A DNA stretch of 64,000 bases. Source: Blastobasis lacticolella (Eukaryota > Arthropoda > Insecta > Lepidoptera > Blastobasidae). A program made the position numbers and the translations under genes. The notes below the pieces were generated by a model. It was given only the letters and a program-made list of their open reading frames with translations, was not told the origin of the DNA and made no database searches. Positions 41,533 to 52,527 of this stretch are shown here, piece after piece. The DNA lies in NCBI GenBank assembly GCA_905147135.1, contig LR990042.1, positions 15,367,545 to 15,431,544 of the forward strand, written 5' to 3'. Position 1 is the stretch's first letter, and each line of letters begins with the position of its first letter.

Positions 41533-44500
41533 CGCCCAGCCACCAACGTTCTTGAAAAACATACTTAAGATAGCTACATAACTAAAACAGAATTCGTTCA
41601 ATTGATAAATCGTTCTACACAAATAAGTAGGTACTATGTCCTACTAAAATGGTTCACTCATCTAGGGACCTACGTAGCGTAGGGAACCACTTATGAGACT
41701 AGTTTTGTTGAAACAGATTACAGACAGGTCTTACTAAATACCTACATGTTTTCATGAACAGATAAAAGCGTTGTTTTTTCTGCCTATTTCCCGTCGGAAA
41801 AGAACCTCCTAACGTTACGATTAGGTACTAGCAAGGTAGCATATCTTAAAGTCTAGCTAGAACTTGGACCTTTAAAGCATGTAGGTACGTACCTTTTTAA
41901 AGTTATTTTATGAAAACAAACAGCGTCAGGTGCCATACTTTCTTGCTTTCTTGTGGCTCGGATGACTGATAGGTATTAACTATCAAGTAAGCTTGCACTC
42001 GTATCGTAGCGTAGCTAGGTAGGTACACTCCATACACACAGATACACAACACTACGCAGGCTCTGGTTGCTATGCAATACGTAAATAGGTAGGTACCATG
42101 GTGTTTGGCCTACTGCTAGCTTGCATTCATACACAGAATAATGATTATCACAATACTTAAACGTTGAACGCTGAACACAGACAAGACTACGTTAATAATT
42201 GTACCTGACGCTATAAATCATTCGTTCACATCGTTAACACTCTTATCACAGTTATCTTCACAATAGGTACTTAGGTATCCTACAACTACAACGCAACAAT
42301 CGTTTCGGTCACGCGAAAAGCTAAAAACGGAATGAACGAATACGACGCGAAAGTAGGCAAATTTCGTCAATGGAAGTCGCGCCGTGGGTCAAACCACAAA
42401 ATAAAGAACGGCCCGCCAAAGTATTCTATTTTTAGATTTTGTAGTTTTCAGTTTCTATTTTGATGTCAAAAGCGCCGCTTATCACGATTTTATCGGGTAG
42501 TTTGGTACAATGACAGTAACCTAGACAGTAATTTCTAAAATTGTGTTTGGGTCCGTGCTCCACCTAGGTGACCTAGGTTCTCCAATTGGGTGAATCATGG
42601 GATATTTACAAACTAAGAATCATTAAGTTAATTTTAGTTGATAAGAAATGTTCGTGAAAACGATAGGTACGATTACCTACGCGACACTGAAACATGACTG
42701 ACAGACATGACATGAGAAAGCAAACTCGTAAAAAGACAAAGATGTTACATTAATTAGAGTTTGCTACATTAATATGCTACAGTAATTTGAATAAGACTAC
42801 TTTGCTATTAGTTAGGTGGTGGTGCACTTTCGTAAAAACTATGAATGAACCTTTTGAATTAAAATCATAATTGATTACAATATTTTTTTGTACAGAACCC
42901 TCGAAACCAAAAAATACAAAACGGATAATTTAGACCTCCTTAATATTGCGCCTAGTACGTGGGGTGTCCATAAAATAAGCCAGTGCAAATACAGGCATGA
43001 CGCATTTCATCTTAGTCCTCACAGTGACAACGCATCTGCTGTTCTGCATGTTTGTTGCCTGCAACCTAAATGCTTAAATCCTAGTACGTAAATAGTGTTG
43101 CTAGGTATTTTTTCAGCTATTCAAATTTAATATTCACCTTCTTGAATTCAAACATGAGTAGAATTTAATAATTACTATTAGATAGGTACTAAAATGACAT
43201 ATTTCCTTATTTCGGAGCTGGCGGAAAAGTTCAACGAGAAATGCATAAACTTGTGCCAAGACTCACCACATGCATTCAACAGGATGTAGACTGAGTGAAA
43301 AAATAGACAAAAAAGTATAACAACAATATCGTGTAGTTTTGCTGCACTTTCCAAAAATATTAAAATCTAGTGAATGTACTTTATGGACACCCTGTGATAT
43401 CAGTATCCCGTACATAGTCCACCTGCTTCAGTCATGACTGCCTAGTACAATAGAAGATATTATGGCGCAGACGCGAAATCAAGCTGTAACTTTTTTGCCT
43501 ATTAATGTTTATCGTGTTTTCGCAATTAGTTTGAAGACTATGTACCTAGGTGCAACATTGTGTTGAAGGCAACAAAAAACAAATAAATTAAAGTAGAAAC
43601 AAACATTGAAATGTTTTGATTTTGTGCCGGACTGCTCACGAGCTGCTTGTAATAATAATTTTATTAACCAGCCACTTGAGGTATTGATCGTAGTGATCTT
43701 TAGATTGAATTTTAAAACTCATATGAAACGGTAGGTAGAAAAGACTTAAAGGCACAAAACCTATATCCTATCTGTAACTGGTAAAATTGTATTATTCAGT
43801 TGATTGACCTGATTATGAACTTGAGTGATCTATTACAACTGATTTCTAGAGATTCGGTCTTTCGTTTTCAAAATGTGATTATCGACATTGAAAAAGAAAA
43901 AGTTCGATAGTCATTTTCTCGGTAACTATTCCACGCACGAAAAAAATAATTGTACCTATCGTTTTAATACGTTTAGCACTCCATCCAGTTCACGGCTTTA
44001 TACATGTATTATGAAACACCCTGTATTATAATAATGAAGTTAAAAGGGATATTATCACAGCCTAGTGGACTCTTCAAGTTAACGAGTAATAGTCAACCAA
44101 CTTATGAAAAGTAGTTGGATAAGCAAGTATTTTATAAGAATTATATGAAAAAATAAAAAAAAATTAACTTTGTAATGTATTTATAGTACCTATTACAAAG
44201 CCCTCATTTGCGTGCATAATATGACAGGCTATGGCACATGACCAGTCTTGGCCAGTCAGAAAAAGCCATCAGTGCAGGACGCCTACATAAAGAACCCTAC
44301 ACTGACCGGGGGTCGCCACGTCTTGACCGGTTTTTACAGTAGTTATATACATATGTCGAGTAAAAGTCGAGTTACAAAAACTCGAACATTTATTTTGTCT
44401 TAGGTCGTAATGTTTAGGAGGGCTATTCCGGATTAAATTCAAGATTATAGGAAGCTTACAATATTCATTTGGGTAACGTTGGTATTTGCTAGGCCAGTTA

Positions 44501-44934
44501 TAGTATCTGACCAGCAGTGGCTAGTGTTATTTATTGGTAGTAGTTAGTTAGTAAGTTGGCTAACAAGCTCTCCACGGGATATCGTTGCCATTTGATATCA
44601 AATCAAGCTGTATCAAATCAAGTTCCTCAAAACATGGACTAATCCTCCTACAAAACCTTTGATTGTAACGAAAAAGAATTTCGCTAAGGACTAAACTAGT
44701 AGGTTCAGGTTTAAATTGTCATTGAAGGAAAATTAAATTTTACATTAACGTCATTTAAATACTGTCTACTGCTTCTATTTCGATACTGTCTGCTCTTTCA
44801 TCAGTAATTATTGCAGCGTTATCGCAAGTATTGTGAAAATATCTATAAATATAACTTATATTCTACCTTATTTCAAGGAAAACAAGAAATTTTTCATAAA
44901 AGTAAAAGAATATAGGTGCACACGAACAATAAAC
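41533..44934. other. Gene-free stretch (mostly inside the 3.84-kb element)
   Basis: AT-rich sequence with scattered GGTAGGTA runs. It holds the short inverted-repeat element at 42,955-43,398 and the right end of the 3.84-kb element. I see no gene before the small upstream ORF at 44,935. Confidence 0.5.
42955..43398. mobile_element. Short inverted-repeat element (about 440 bp)
   Basis: GTACGTGGGGTGTCCATAAA (42,956 on) and the reverse complement of ACTTTATGGACACCCTGTGA (43,377 on) are inverted ends of about 20 bp with few mismatches. The ends resemble, but are not the same as, the CAGGGTGTTTC ends at 40,185. It is non-coding. Confidence 0.5.
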
Positions 44935-45018
44935 ATGTCTTGGTCTGAAGATGTGTCAGAAACAATATCAGCCGTCAACTCTTTCCAGGCAGAAAGTAAC
45001 AAAAAAATATCACCGTAA
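44935..45018 (+). other. Upstream ORF in frame with the EFCAB10-like CDS
   Basis: This 27-codon ORF (MSWSEDVSETISAVNSFQAE and onward) ends in TAA 24 bases before the main ATG, in the same reading frame. It is hydrophilic. It could be a translated leader ORF, or the real N-terminus joined in some other way; with the sequence as given the TAA separates it from the CDS. Confidence 0.35.
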
Positions 45019-45042
45019 ATTAAAACGATAAAAGAGTTCGAA

Positions 45043-45705
45043 ATGGCGGGAGAGCAGGATTCTCTAAATAATTTTTCTTATGAACCAGAATCTAAAGGTT
45101 GTGCAGAATTTTTTTTATGCAAATGTGTAGAAAAGGCAGAGACGAAGTCCGATTCCACAATTTTTTCCCCAAGGAAAGCTAAACTATTGTCCAGAGCCGC
45201 TGTAACTCAGGAATACATTAAACAACATCGCATTCCCCAAATAATTAACTTCCTTTTCGCAAAGGTTTTGGCTGATAGAAGTCCAAATCCACAATGTTAT
45301 CTTCTAAAGCTTATTGATAAATGTAGGTATTTTCGAGCGGGATTAACTCCACCTCCAGTACTTTATTCAGAAGCGTAAGTACGAGTGTTAATCGTTTGTG
45401 GGTCATTCGCTTTTCCGTTCGCTGCCGACATAATATTTAAAAAAATACACTTTTAAACGTAACATAATCTCAATTTCAGCCATTTGAAAGCTGTCCTAAA
45501 AAGTTTCGATCCCGAGAATCGTGGATGGCTGACTGTAAATCAGGTAAGGCGTTTGTATTCCACTCTTGGAGTACAAAACAGTACCATATGTGCCTGTGAG
45601 GATAAAATTCTCAGCGATGTAGTCTTGGAGCAATTGATGATTGATCAAGAGCAAGATCTACATGATTTATTTTCGCTTGATATGGAAGATTCGTCTGCAG
45701 AATAA
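45043..45705 (+). CDS. EFCAB10: EFCAB10-like protein (EF-hand domain-containing 10), two exons
   Basis: The exons are 45,043-45,374 and 45,480-45,705, joined across a 105-bp intron (GTAAGT ... TTTCAG) at phase 2; the product is 185 residues. Residues about 60-95 (QEYIKQHRIPQIINFLFAKV onward) match the DPY30/RIIa-like dimerisation-docking fold that opens EFCAB10, preceded by a poorly conserved N-terminal extension. Residues about 112-140 (LKSFDPENRGWLTVNQVRRL) form one EF-hand whose loop has D at position 1, but R and Q at positions 5 and 12, so calcium binding is doubtful. Vertebrate family members are linked to cilia or sperm axonemes; that role here is inference. It is the only plus-strand host gene seen. 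Confidence 0.75.
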
Positions 45706-45716
45706 CATTTGATTGT

Positions 45717-45729
45717 AATAAATAATAAA
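45717..45729 (+). terminator. Two overlapping polyadenylation signals
   Basis: AATAAA occurs at 45,717-45,722 and again at 45,724-45,729, 12-24 bases after the TAA stop of the EFCAB10-like gene. The 3' UTR would be very short. Confidence 0.65.
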
Positions 45730-46178
45730 CAATTTCTTAACGTATTTAGAATGTTTGTACCTGTCTATTATTATGGTGCCGATATTATGTTTTGTAATAA
45801 TTTTTTCATTACAGGTACTTTTATATAAGTAGATTATTATTTAATTATATTTTTGTTTATTAGTATCTATTTTCATCTTGTTACGATATTACTATAATTT
45901 AGAATCGTTTTTATGTTTTGTTTAGGTTGTATTGTTGATGTAGACCACCATTTTATTAATATTTTTCCTTGTTTCCAAGATATTTTCAATTTTCCTTTGT
46001 AAGTAATCAATGGACTAGACAAGGTATTGGGTGCAACTAAAGAACAACGAGTAAAAGACAATTAAACAATGGTATTTACAATTTAATCTAATGAATAGGC
46101 ATGTAAATATTACATACAAGTTCATAATTTAATTCCTACTATTTACACTTTCCCTTGGAAGGGAAACATCGAAACTAT

Positions 46179-46865
46179 TTAACCGAGTAGTGAGGCGATT
46201 ACCGCTGAGGGCACACTGCCTCCGGGGCCTTGCTCGATGGTTGGCTGGAAGCCGTTCTCGTCTGCGATATAAGTCACCGTGTACAGCACGCCATCGGGGC
46301 CAACCCAGGAGTACTGGCCACGGACCGTGAGCGCCTCGTTCTCAGTACCTTGGTTCTGCAACTGCCCCTGCTCTTCGTGTTTGGTGCCGTCAGACAACTC
46401 GTACCTGTGAATGTTAATCATTAATCTTGGTACGCCTTTGGGTCCTCAATGGTATTAGTAAATCAATGCATCATCGTCACATCAACTGCAGGACACCCGT
46501 GGCCAGATGTCGACTTCCCACTGAAGTGTTACGATTACTCCATAATGCTACGTGCCTCCCATATCCATCTGCTTCCCATAGAATGTTTATAATAGGTCCT
46601 TTGTCGCGTGGAAACCGTTTTACGGTACGCCGCCGGGTTATGTTAGTAATACTGACCCATAATTGTAACTATCCAATCCATGATCAGTATCGTAACGAAG
46701 GATTTGCACGTCTTGTTGGCTCTGGGGCGCCGCCGCCGCGACCGCGACCAACGCGAGTACCAAGAACTGAAAATAACCAACATTACAAGTTTTCAACTCT
46801 TAGTTGCTGTATGTTCACAAACACTGCATTCCAGAAGGTCACTGCATTGTACCGACCAGTTTCAT
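46179..46865 (-). CDS. Cuticular protein, RR-1 type (CPR gene 2), three exons
   Basis: Proposed exons are 46,865-46,857, 46,766-46,657 and 46,404-46,179; the product is 114 residues. Exon 1 is ATG AAA CTG before GTCGGT, a weak donor. Exon 2 follows ATTTTCAG and ends with two bases of a codon at GTCAGT. Exon 3 follows TTCACAG. Residues 1-16 (MKLFLVLALVAVAAAA) are a signal peptide. The RR-1 domain runs from SYNYGYELSDGTKHEEQGQL through VRGQYSWVGPDGVLYTVTYI to ADENGFQPTIEQGPGG, a textbook match including the aromatic triad. It is the most compact gene of the cluster. An ATTAAA near 46,130 may serve for polyadenylation. Confidence 0.87.
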
Positions 46866-46915
46866 GATTGAGTTTTTTGTTCGTCGACTGGCCTTCCCAA
46901 AACACACCCGGTGTA

Positions 46916-46947
46916 TGAGCTGTTGTGCATACGAGTGCTCTTATATA
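46916..46947 (-). promoter_or_regulatory. Core promoter of CPR gene 2
   Basis: On the minus strand TATATAA (46,947-46,941) lies 31 bp before an initiator-like TCATAC (start A at 46,916), giving a 51-bp leader before the ATG. Confidence 0.65.
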
Positions 46948-49654
46948 TTATACTATCGATTCTTTTAATGGTTGATTGCAACATGCGGCGCGGGGTTTCT
47001 TTCCATGTCGAAGCTTCAGACGCAGTGGGGTCTAACGCCGCCAAAACAATCGCAGACGCAGGCCGGACGCTCGTACCGAGCATCGGTCGTACGTAAACAC
47101 AACATGACCAAATGCAACTCTTGCGAAGTAACACAGGCGATGGCACAAATGTCAATGTTAATAGGGATTACAAAATCTTTGCTTCTATCCAGACAATAAG
47201 CTGTTATTAAACGTTTATCAAGAACTTTATTTGTGTGCAATACGACAAATCATAATGAATCACTTTATTATTGTAGGTATTGACTAACACTATTAAAAGC
47301 AACTGTAGGTCAATATGTACGTAGGTATTTTGAAGCACATATTTTTAAGTTCATTCATTGGCGTTATGTTTGTCGTTCCTAAAACGAACAAGTTTATGAA
47401 TTTATAAGGTTATTAAAAAACATTGACCTTACCATATTGACATCTAATTATATAATCGAATTAATTTGAATATATTTAAGACTTCGTTCTAAAATGTTGT
47501 TGTTTACCTTCGAACGCGAATCGTTCAATGCACTCAGTGCTAAAATAGTGGGAGTTCAATAAGAGCATTGTCCATTACCTACTCCATACTTGCCAATGCA
47601 CTCGCTTCAAACTAGAGTGCCGTAGTCTCTACTCGATGAATAAGAATCGCTTATTATGCTAACATAACCGAACTATTTAATACTTACAAAGTAGCTTGCA
47701 CATTGTTATGAAATTCTCTGATACTCTACGTCACACAAACTAATAAAAGCAACCTGAAAATATAAGCAAAAGTGATTGCAGGGTTAGTTGTTGTAATTGT
47801 GTTGTTGTTGTTTGTAAGTTATTTTACCCAATTAATAGGCAAGTGAATGTTAAATGTTTTATGATGATTATTGGGATTTTTAGAAACATTATACCATTAA
47901 ACTATGAAACGATGTGTGTCACCAGCGACAAAAGTTACATCATATTGTTTGGTTTTGCGTTTGTCTCAACTGCTGCAGTACTTACTAACGCTTTCTATAT
48001 AAATATATCTGATGTAACTCAATGTGTCGGAACCGATAGTGTTCGGTTGAGTACCGACAGCGATAGGGTGGAGAATTCGGAGAAACAATTGTTTTGTTAT
48101 GCAACATTTCTTGAGATAAACTTTTAGTTCAGCATGAAGGATAGTAGCGGATACAGTACCTACCTATATTATTATTACAAGCGAATGACAGTGATAATGA
48201 GTAGAGAAGAGACAGATACAGGCATCTATCAGTTGTTTTGACAACTGCTTGCCTGCTTAATAAGAATAATTTAATTCCACCAATTGTTGAATAAATGGAT
48301 GATGGGGCAGTAAAGCTCTAGAGTGACGACCACGTACCGGAAGACGCAGCAAGGGTGGGACGCATGCATTTAAGGTATTTTCAATTTTAAAAAGCCTTAG
48401 CCGCTGCGTCCACGCGGTTCCTTTAGCACCCAAATGCTTTGTAATCAGCAGCCCGCGTTCCGCACAAGTAAATGGTGCGAAACTTTTTCATTGCTTGTAA
48501 TGTCTAGAACCTTCCTTAGCTAAAACTATGTTTTCTTATTCAAGTTAGTAAGGAAATAGGTATGTGAGCTACACAACATCGGGCCCTCGCTGAAGACGAT
48601 GATGATTACATGACAATAGTACTATTCCTTCCAGAAACGGAATGTTAGCTCTTCGTAAGGTTATGGGAATCGCCAATCAGTTCAAAAGTCTAAGCATCAG
48701 GCAACACGGCCTTTACCATATTCAATTGGACGACCCTATTCCGAAGATGATGCATTTCATTATATTAGAACAATAAAACAGTTCTTATTTGCTGAGAAAT
48801 AAAGCTCATTTACAATGAAACATTCTTACTTATATTAATAAGTGTACAAACCTCTGACGTTAGGTCAATAATCACGTGGAAAAGGCCAAGGTTTTACATT
48901 TTGCGCTGAATAATTTGTAGGCAATTGGTTTTTGATGGGTGTTTTAGATGGATTTCTTCATTCCGCACGCACAACACGCTACGTGAGAGAATCCTAATGT
49001 TCCGTTCCTGTGTTAATCTAGGAGTTATATTTGAACACAAAAATATGACTTACTAGCTTTTACCCACGACTTCGTTCGCGCAAAATTCCGTTATTACGTT
49101 CCGGCCCCGTTCCTGCGGGAATATTGAATTTCGGGATAAATTATAACCCATATAAATTATAAAATTATATCCTGGGCTATAATAGTTTTTACGTGAAACA
49201 ACAAATACCATGATTCCTTGCAAACTTTTGCATTCATATAGTTGTCTCAGTAGGAGAACTATGAATTTGAAAATCTACTAAAATCATTATAGTGATTTTC
49301 TAATGAGATATCTATATCATTTATTTGTATTGAGAATTTCAAACCACCACAAGGCGACGACATTCAACCAAGGTTTGTAAAGACGTGCAATCAACAGTTA
49401 GGTTCTATAAAATGACACAATGAGATTATATACTACTAAAGTGGTATAATACTATGTTACCGAATAGTGTGAATAGAATAATTAAATAAGATTAGTGTTA
49501 TCTGACGTTTGACACGTCGTCCAGCTGGTTACCGTTACGCCATGCCATGCTATCTAATAGCTTTTAATCGCGACTTAGTCCCAAATATTCAAAAGATCCT
49601 CCTGATGAATCCAGGACGATAAAACAGAAAGAAAGAGCAAAAATTTTCGTTTTT
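46948..49654. other. Gene-free stretch
   Basis: Only short ORFs are seen. The 94-codon ORF at 47,843-48,127 has a hydrophobic central segment but no recognised domain or splice support. A repeat-type motif (ACTAGCTTTTACCCACGACT ... TCGTTCGCGC) lies at 49,068-49,090. Confidence 0.5.
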
Positions 49655-49860
49655 GAAATGTGGTGCTAGAGGCTTATGCTGCAAATACCATTCATCGCAT
49701 GCTGAACCAACGTGTCTATTCTTTATATATTCTATACAAGGCTGTCGACTATCTGCTTCCGGCGAATAGTCACATATTTCGGACACGTTGCTCGCAAAAG
49801 CGACCTTCAGCAATGAAGATGCCGATTAGGAAGAAATACAAAAGACACAAATTTTCATAG
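49655..49860 (+). pseudogene. LINE RT C-terminal fragment
   Basis: The frame EMWC-stop-RLMLQIPFIAC, TNVSILY and HIFRTRCSQK resembles the EMWCWRRMLRIPWT ... TNVSIL ... segment that precedes the C-terminus of several insect LINE RTs. It has stops and no flanking element structure. Confidence 0.6.
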
Positions 49861-50039
49861 AACTATTGCATACAAAATTTAGACTAGATTCAATGTTTCT
49901 CCGTCAGTCAGCCCTGACGTTGGCGGTCGAACCAAGCTACGCCAATAAAATGCTTGACATACCTATGCGTGCGTTACTTTGCACTGTAGTTGATCACTTT
50001 CATTGATAGAGCTACTTGACCGACATTAACGCTGCCTAT

Positions 50040-50230
50040 GACTCCCTCGGGTCGGAATTGTAAGCGAGAGGTACCGAGTTCGATGACCAATACCATCATG
50101 TATCAATGACTTTTGAATTATGTACATTAGTTGAATAATAACCGATGCTCTTACGGTTAATGACTGAATGTGTAACCATGATTCAATATTGGCATATTGG
50201 TTCAGTACAGAATATATTTAATTTCAATTA
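50040..50230 (+). mobile_element. tRNA-derived SINE, diverged copy
   Basis: The head is degenerate (GGAATTGTAAGCGAGAGGTA, GAGTTCGATGACC in place of the B box), and the body matches the 40,924 family (GTATCAATGACTTTTG, TTATGTACATTAGTTGAATA, ACCGATGCTCTTACGGT). Confidence 0.75.
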
Positions 50231-50769
50231 ACAATCCTACATCGCGCTAGAGAAATGTGCCAACTTCCACGGCATATATACAACTTCCGACGATCAACTG
50301 TTGGACCCTGGTCACAACACCCGGCCAGGTGGGTAATTACCCTTTTCTACCTTTTCTCCATCTTCGCTTGCCAACATTGGCGGCTACCATTATCCTCCAC
50401 CGCCAAAACCTCATACGCCGGTTACGCCATCGTGACCCTTCTGGTGTTGCGGATGTCCAGCGGCGGTGATCGCCTACTATCAAGAAACCTGGGTCTCAAG
50501 TACACAGATTTACTAATGGCTAGATCGAATTGTAATTGGTTGGCGAACGCTTCTCAATCGCAGTTTCACACGTTTTTGGTATTCTGCTACTAATAAAAGA
50601 CTAATCAAATTCGATTGGTGTCAAAATCGTAGCTCAATTCGATTGTAACTTAAAACGGTCTTCTCCTCTTATTTGACAAGGATCTTCATTGCGAACAATT
50701 TAATTTACGTAAAATAAAAACACGAAAAATAAATAAATTAAAGCTAATTAATTGTGCAAATTTAATTAT

Positions 50770-51035
50770 TCAGAAGTGACCGGAAAAGAAATGACTGGCT
50801 CAGAGAACAAAACCAAGTTGAGATGTCATCAAATATATAACGAAGCTGAAGTGGCAATGGGCTAGTCATATCGCTAGAAAAACGTCCACAGGTAAGACCT
50901 CAGATGCGCCGGTATGATGAAATTAAGAAAACAGCTGGTGTGGAATGGTTAAAAACAGCACAAAACCGAAAACGATAGAAGATATTGAAGGAGAAAATGG
51001 CTGTACCGTAGAGGTTATTAATGGCTAAAAAGAAG
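50770..51035 (+). pseudogene. RTE-like LINE RT C-terminal fragment
   Basis: In two frames it reads RNDWLREQN, DVIKYITKLKWQWASHIARK and RPQMRRYDEIKKTAGVEWLK followed by TAQNRKR. This gives the KLKWQWA(G)HIA and GRP.MRW signatures of RTE-group RTs, with two stops and at least one frameshift. It is the same broad family as 12,019 and 62,338. Confidence 0.8.
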
Positions 51036-51059
51036 AAAAACAAAATATTTATGATCGTG

Positions 51060-51425
51060 GACAAATTCACACAGCGCCATCTAGCCCCAAACTAAGCAAA
51101 TCTTGTACTATGTACTAGATATGGTGCTAGATAACTGATAAAAAATAAAAAATAATCATCTTAGCGTTAATGTCTCGGTTGTGCTCTCGAGGACGAGGGC
51201 CCGGGGTCCGCCTTGACCCTGATCCAGGATTTGGCCAGATGGCTTATGGTTACAAATTCAGTTGCCTTAATTTGCAGGTTTCATCACGATGTTTTCCCTC
51301 ACCGTAAGAACATCTTTTAGATTTCAACTAATGAACATAACTCAGAAATGAGTCATTGGTACATGGCCGCAGCGGGATTCGAACCCGGTACCTCTCGATA
51401 CTCAATCGCCCAGCCACCGACGCTT
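51060..51425 (-). mobile_element. tRNA-derived SINE (composite)
   Basis: The minus strand begins with the tRNA-like head (about 51,425-51,370; plus strand shows GGGATTCGAACCCGGTACC) and the body of the 40,924 family, then AGGGCCCGGGGTCCGCC-type sequence on plus, and ends with the CAGCGCCATCTAGCCCC block (51,073). This links the head of one SINE type to the 3' block seen at 30,728 and 39,768. Confidence 0.75.
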
Positions 51426-51435
51426 ATACCGGCTG

Positions 51436-51889
51436 ATAAATGATCTGATATCGCACTGATATATCAGCAGGTATGTGTCGCAATGTTCAAATATGATCAC
51501 ATAGTGACGAGGTCCCCAGGCACATCTCTGTCATTTTAATTTGGCATGGCCATTGCTTCATGGCGTGATTTGTGGGTGCAACTGCAAATGCCTTCGGCCA
51601 TGGGAAAGGCTTGTCTCAATTGTAATAGCTATCAGATCCTACTAAGATCCAGATAGCTTGCGATCGTGTGCGAAACAAACGAATTAGTTATATTATATAA
51701 CGCCTATTGTGTCGATGTATGGCCCCGGTACAGTTTGGGCGTGATCAATAAATATTGGTCGCCGCTGAACAATGCGTGTGTAACAAACTGTGTCATAATA
51801 CATTACATTACAGTTGCGTCAAAATTCATTAAGTGCCATCTCACTTTTTAGTGGAGACAATTAAACCCAGTGTGTCACGTTACTAGGAC
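51436..51889. other. Gene-free stretch
   Basis: No gene or repeat that I can support. Confidence 0.5.
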
Positions 51890-52230
51890 TGACCTATACC
51901 GAAGTTAGAATCAAGTTCACTGCACTCTGCCACTTCCACTCAACCTAGGGCCGGTGCCGCATCGGCCGAAAACGCCAAGCGCAAATATATTTGTCTGAGC
52001 AGGGATTATAAATCTGCGCCGTTTAGCATGGAAAAATTTGGGCCGTGGGGACCAAGCGCACATACCCATACATAGCCAGGCAGGCACACATAGCCATACA
52101 GGGAGATAGCCAAGCACCTGGTCGATGCATCTAATGGCCAGCCAGAAAGCTGAACTCTACTTCGGCCAGAGAATTAGCCTCGCTATGCAGCGGGGTAATG
52201 CGGTCAGCCTTCTGGGCACTTATCCGGATA
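51890..52230 (+). pseudogene. Retroelement family W, C-terminal fragment
   Basis: The plus strand reads RAGAASAENAKRKYICLSRD and YKSAPFSMEKFGPWGPSAHT. After a disruption with a CATACCCATACATAGCC tandem it reads AELYFGQRISLAMQRGNAVS and LLGTYPDTG. It is colinear with 37,150-36,890 (minus) and opposite in orientation. Confidence 0.75.
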
Positions 52231-52527
52231 CTGGGGATTACGGACAATTTTTTTATTTTTAAATACCTAAGCTTAGTTTTTGGGTATTTATATGTGTATA
52301 ATATATTTGTTACCATATTTATTATTTAATGTAAATATTGTAATTATCTCTTTTAAAGTAAGTTCACTGCCTACACAATAAATTATAGCAACTTTGATAC
52401 ACTAAAATACATTATAAAACAAAAAACGAGGAAGAGGAAGAGCAGCCGAATGTTCTTATTAATAATTTCGCAATAAAATCGAGACCACAAGATCAACTTC
52501 AAAGAACGCATACTAATGCATCGCGCA

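Larger units (their letters stand above)
40185..44023. mobile_element. 3.84-kb element with perfect 31-bp terminal inverted repeats
   Basis: The left end 40,185-40,215 (CAGGGTGTTTCATAATACAT ... AAAGCCG) is the exact reverse complement of 43,993-44,023. TA flanks both ends (40,183-40,184 and 44,024-44,025), as for Tc1/mariner-type insertion. Similarity stops sharply after 31 bp. Inside are a MITE-like block, a SINE pair and another short inverted-repeat element, but no transposase. It may be non-autonomous and later loaded with insertions, or may have captured host DNA. Confidence 0.7.

Noticed and set aside
42888..43091. 67-codon plus-strand ORF as a transposase piece of the 3.84-kb element
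   Set aside because: No transposase motif, and it crosses the left end of a short inverted-repeat element.
47843..48127. 94-codon plus-strand ORF with a hydrophobic stretch
   Set aside because: No recognisable domain, no signal peptide at its start, no splice or promoter support; could occur by chance in 2.7 kb of AT-rich DNA.
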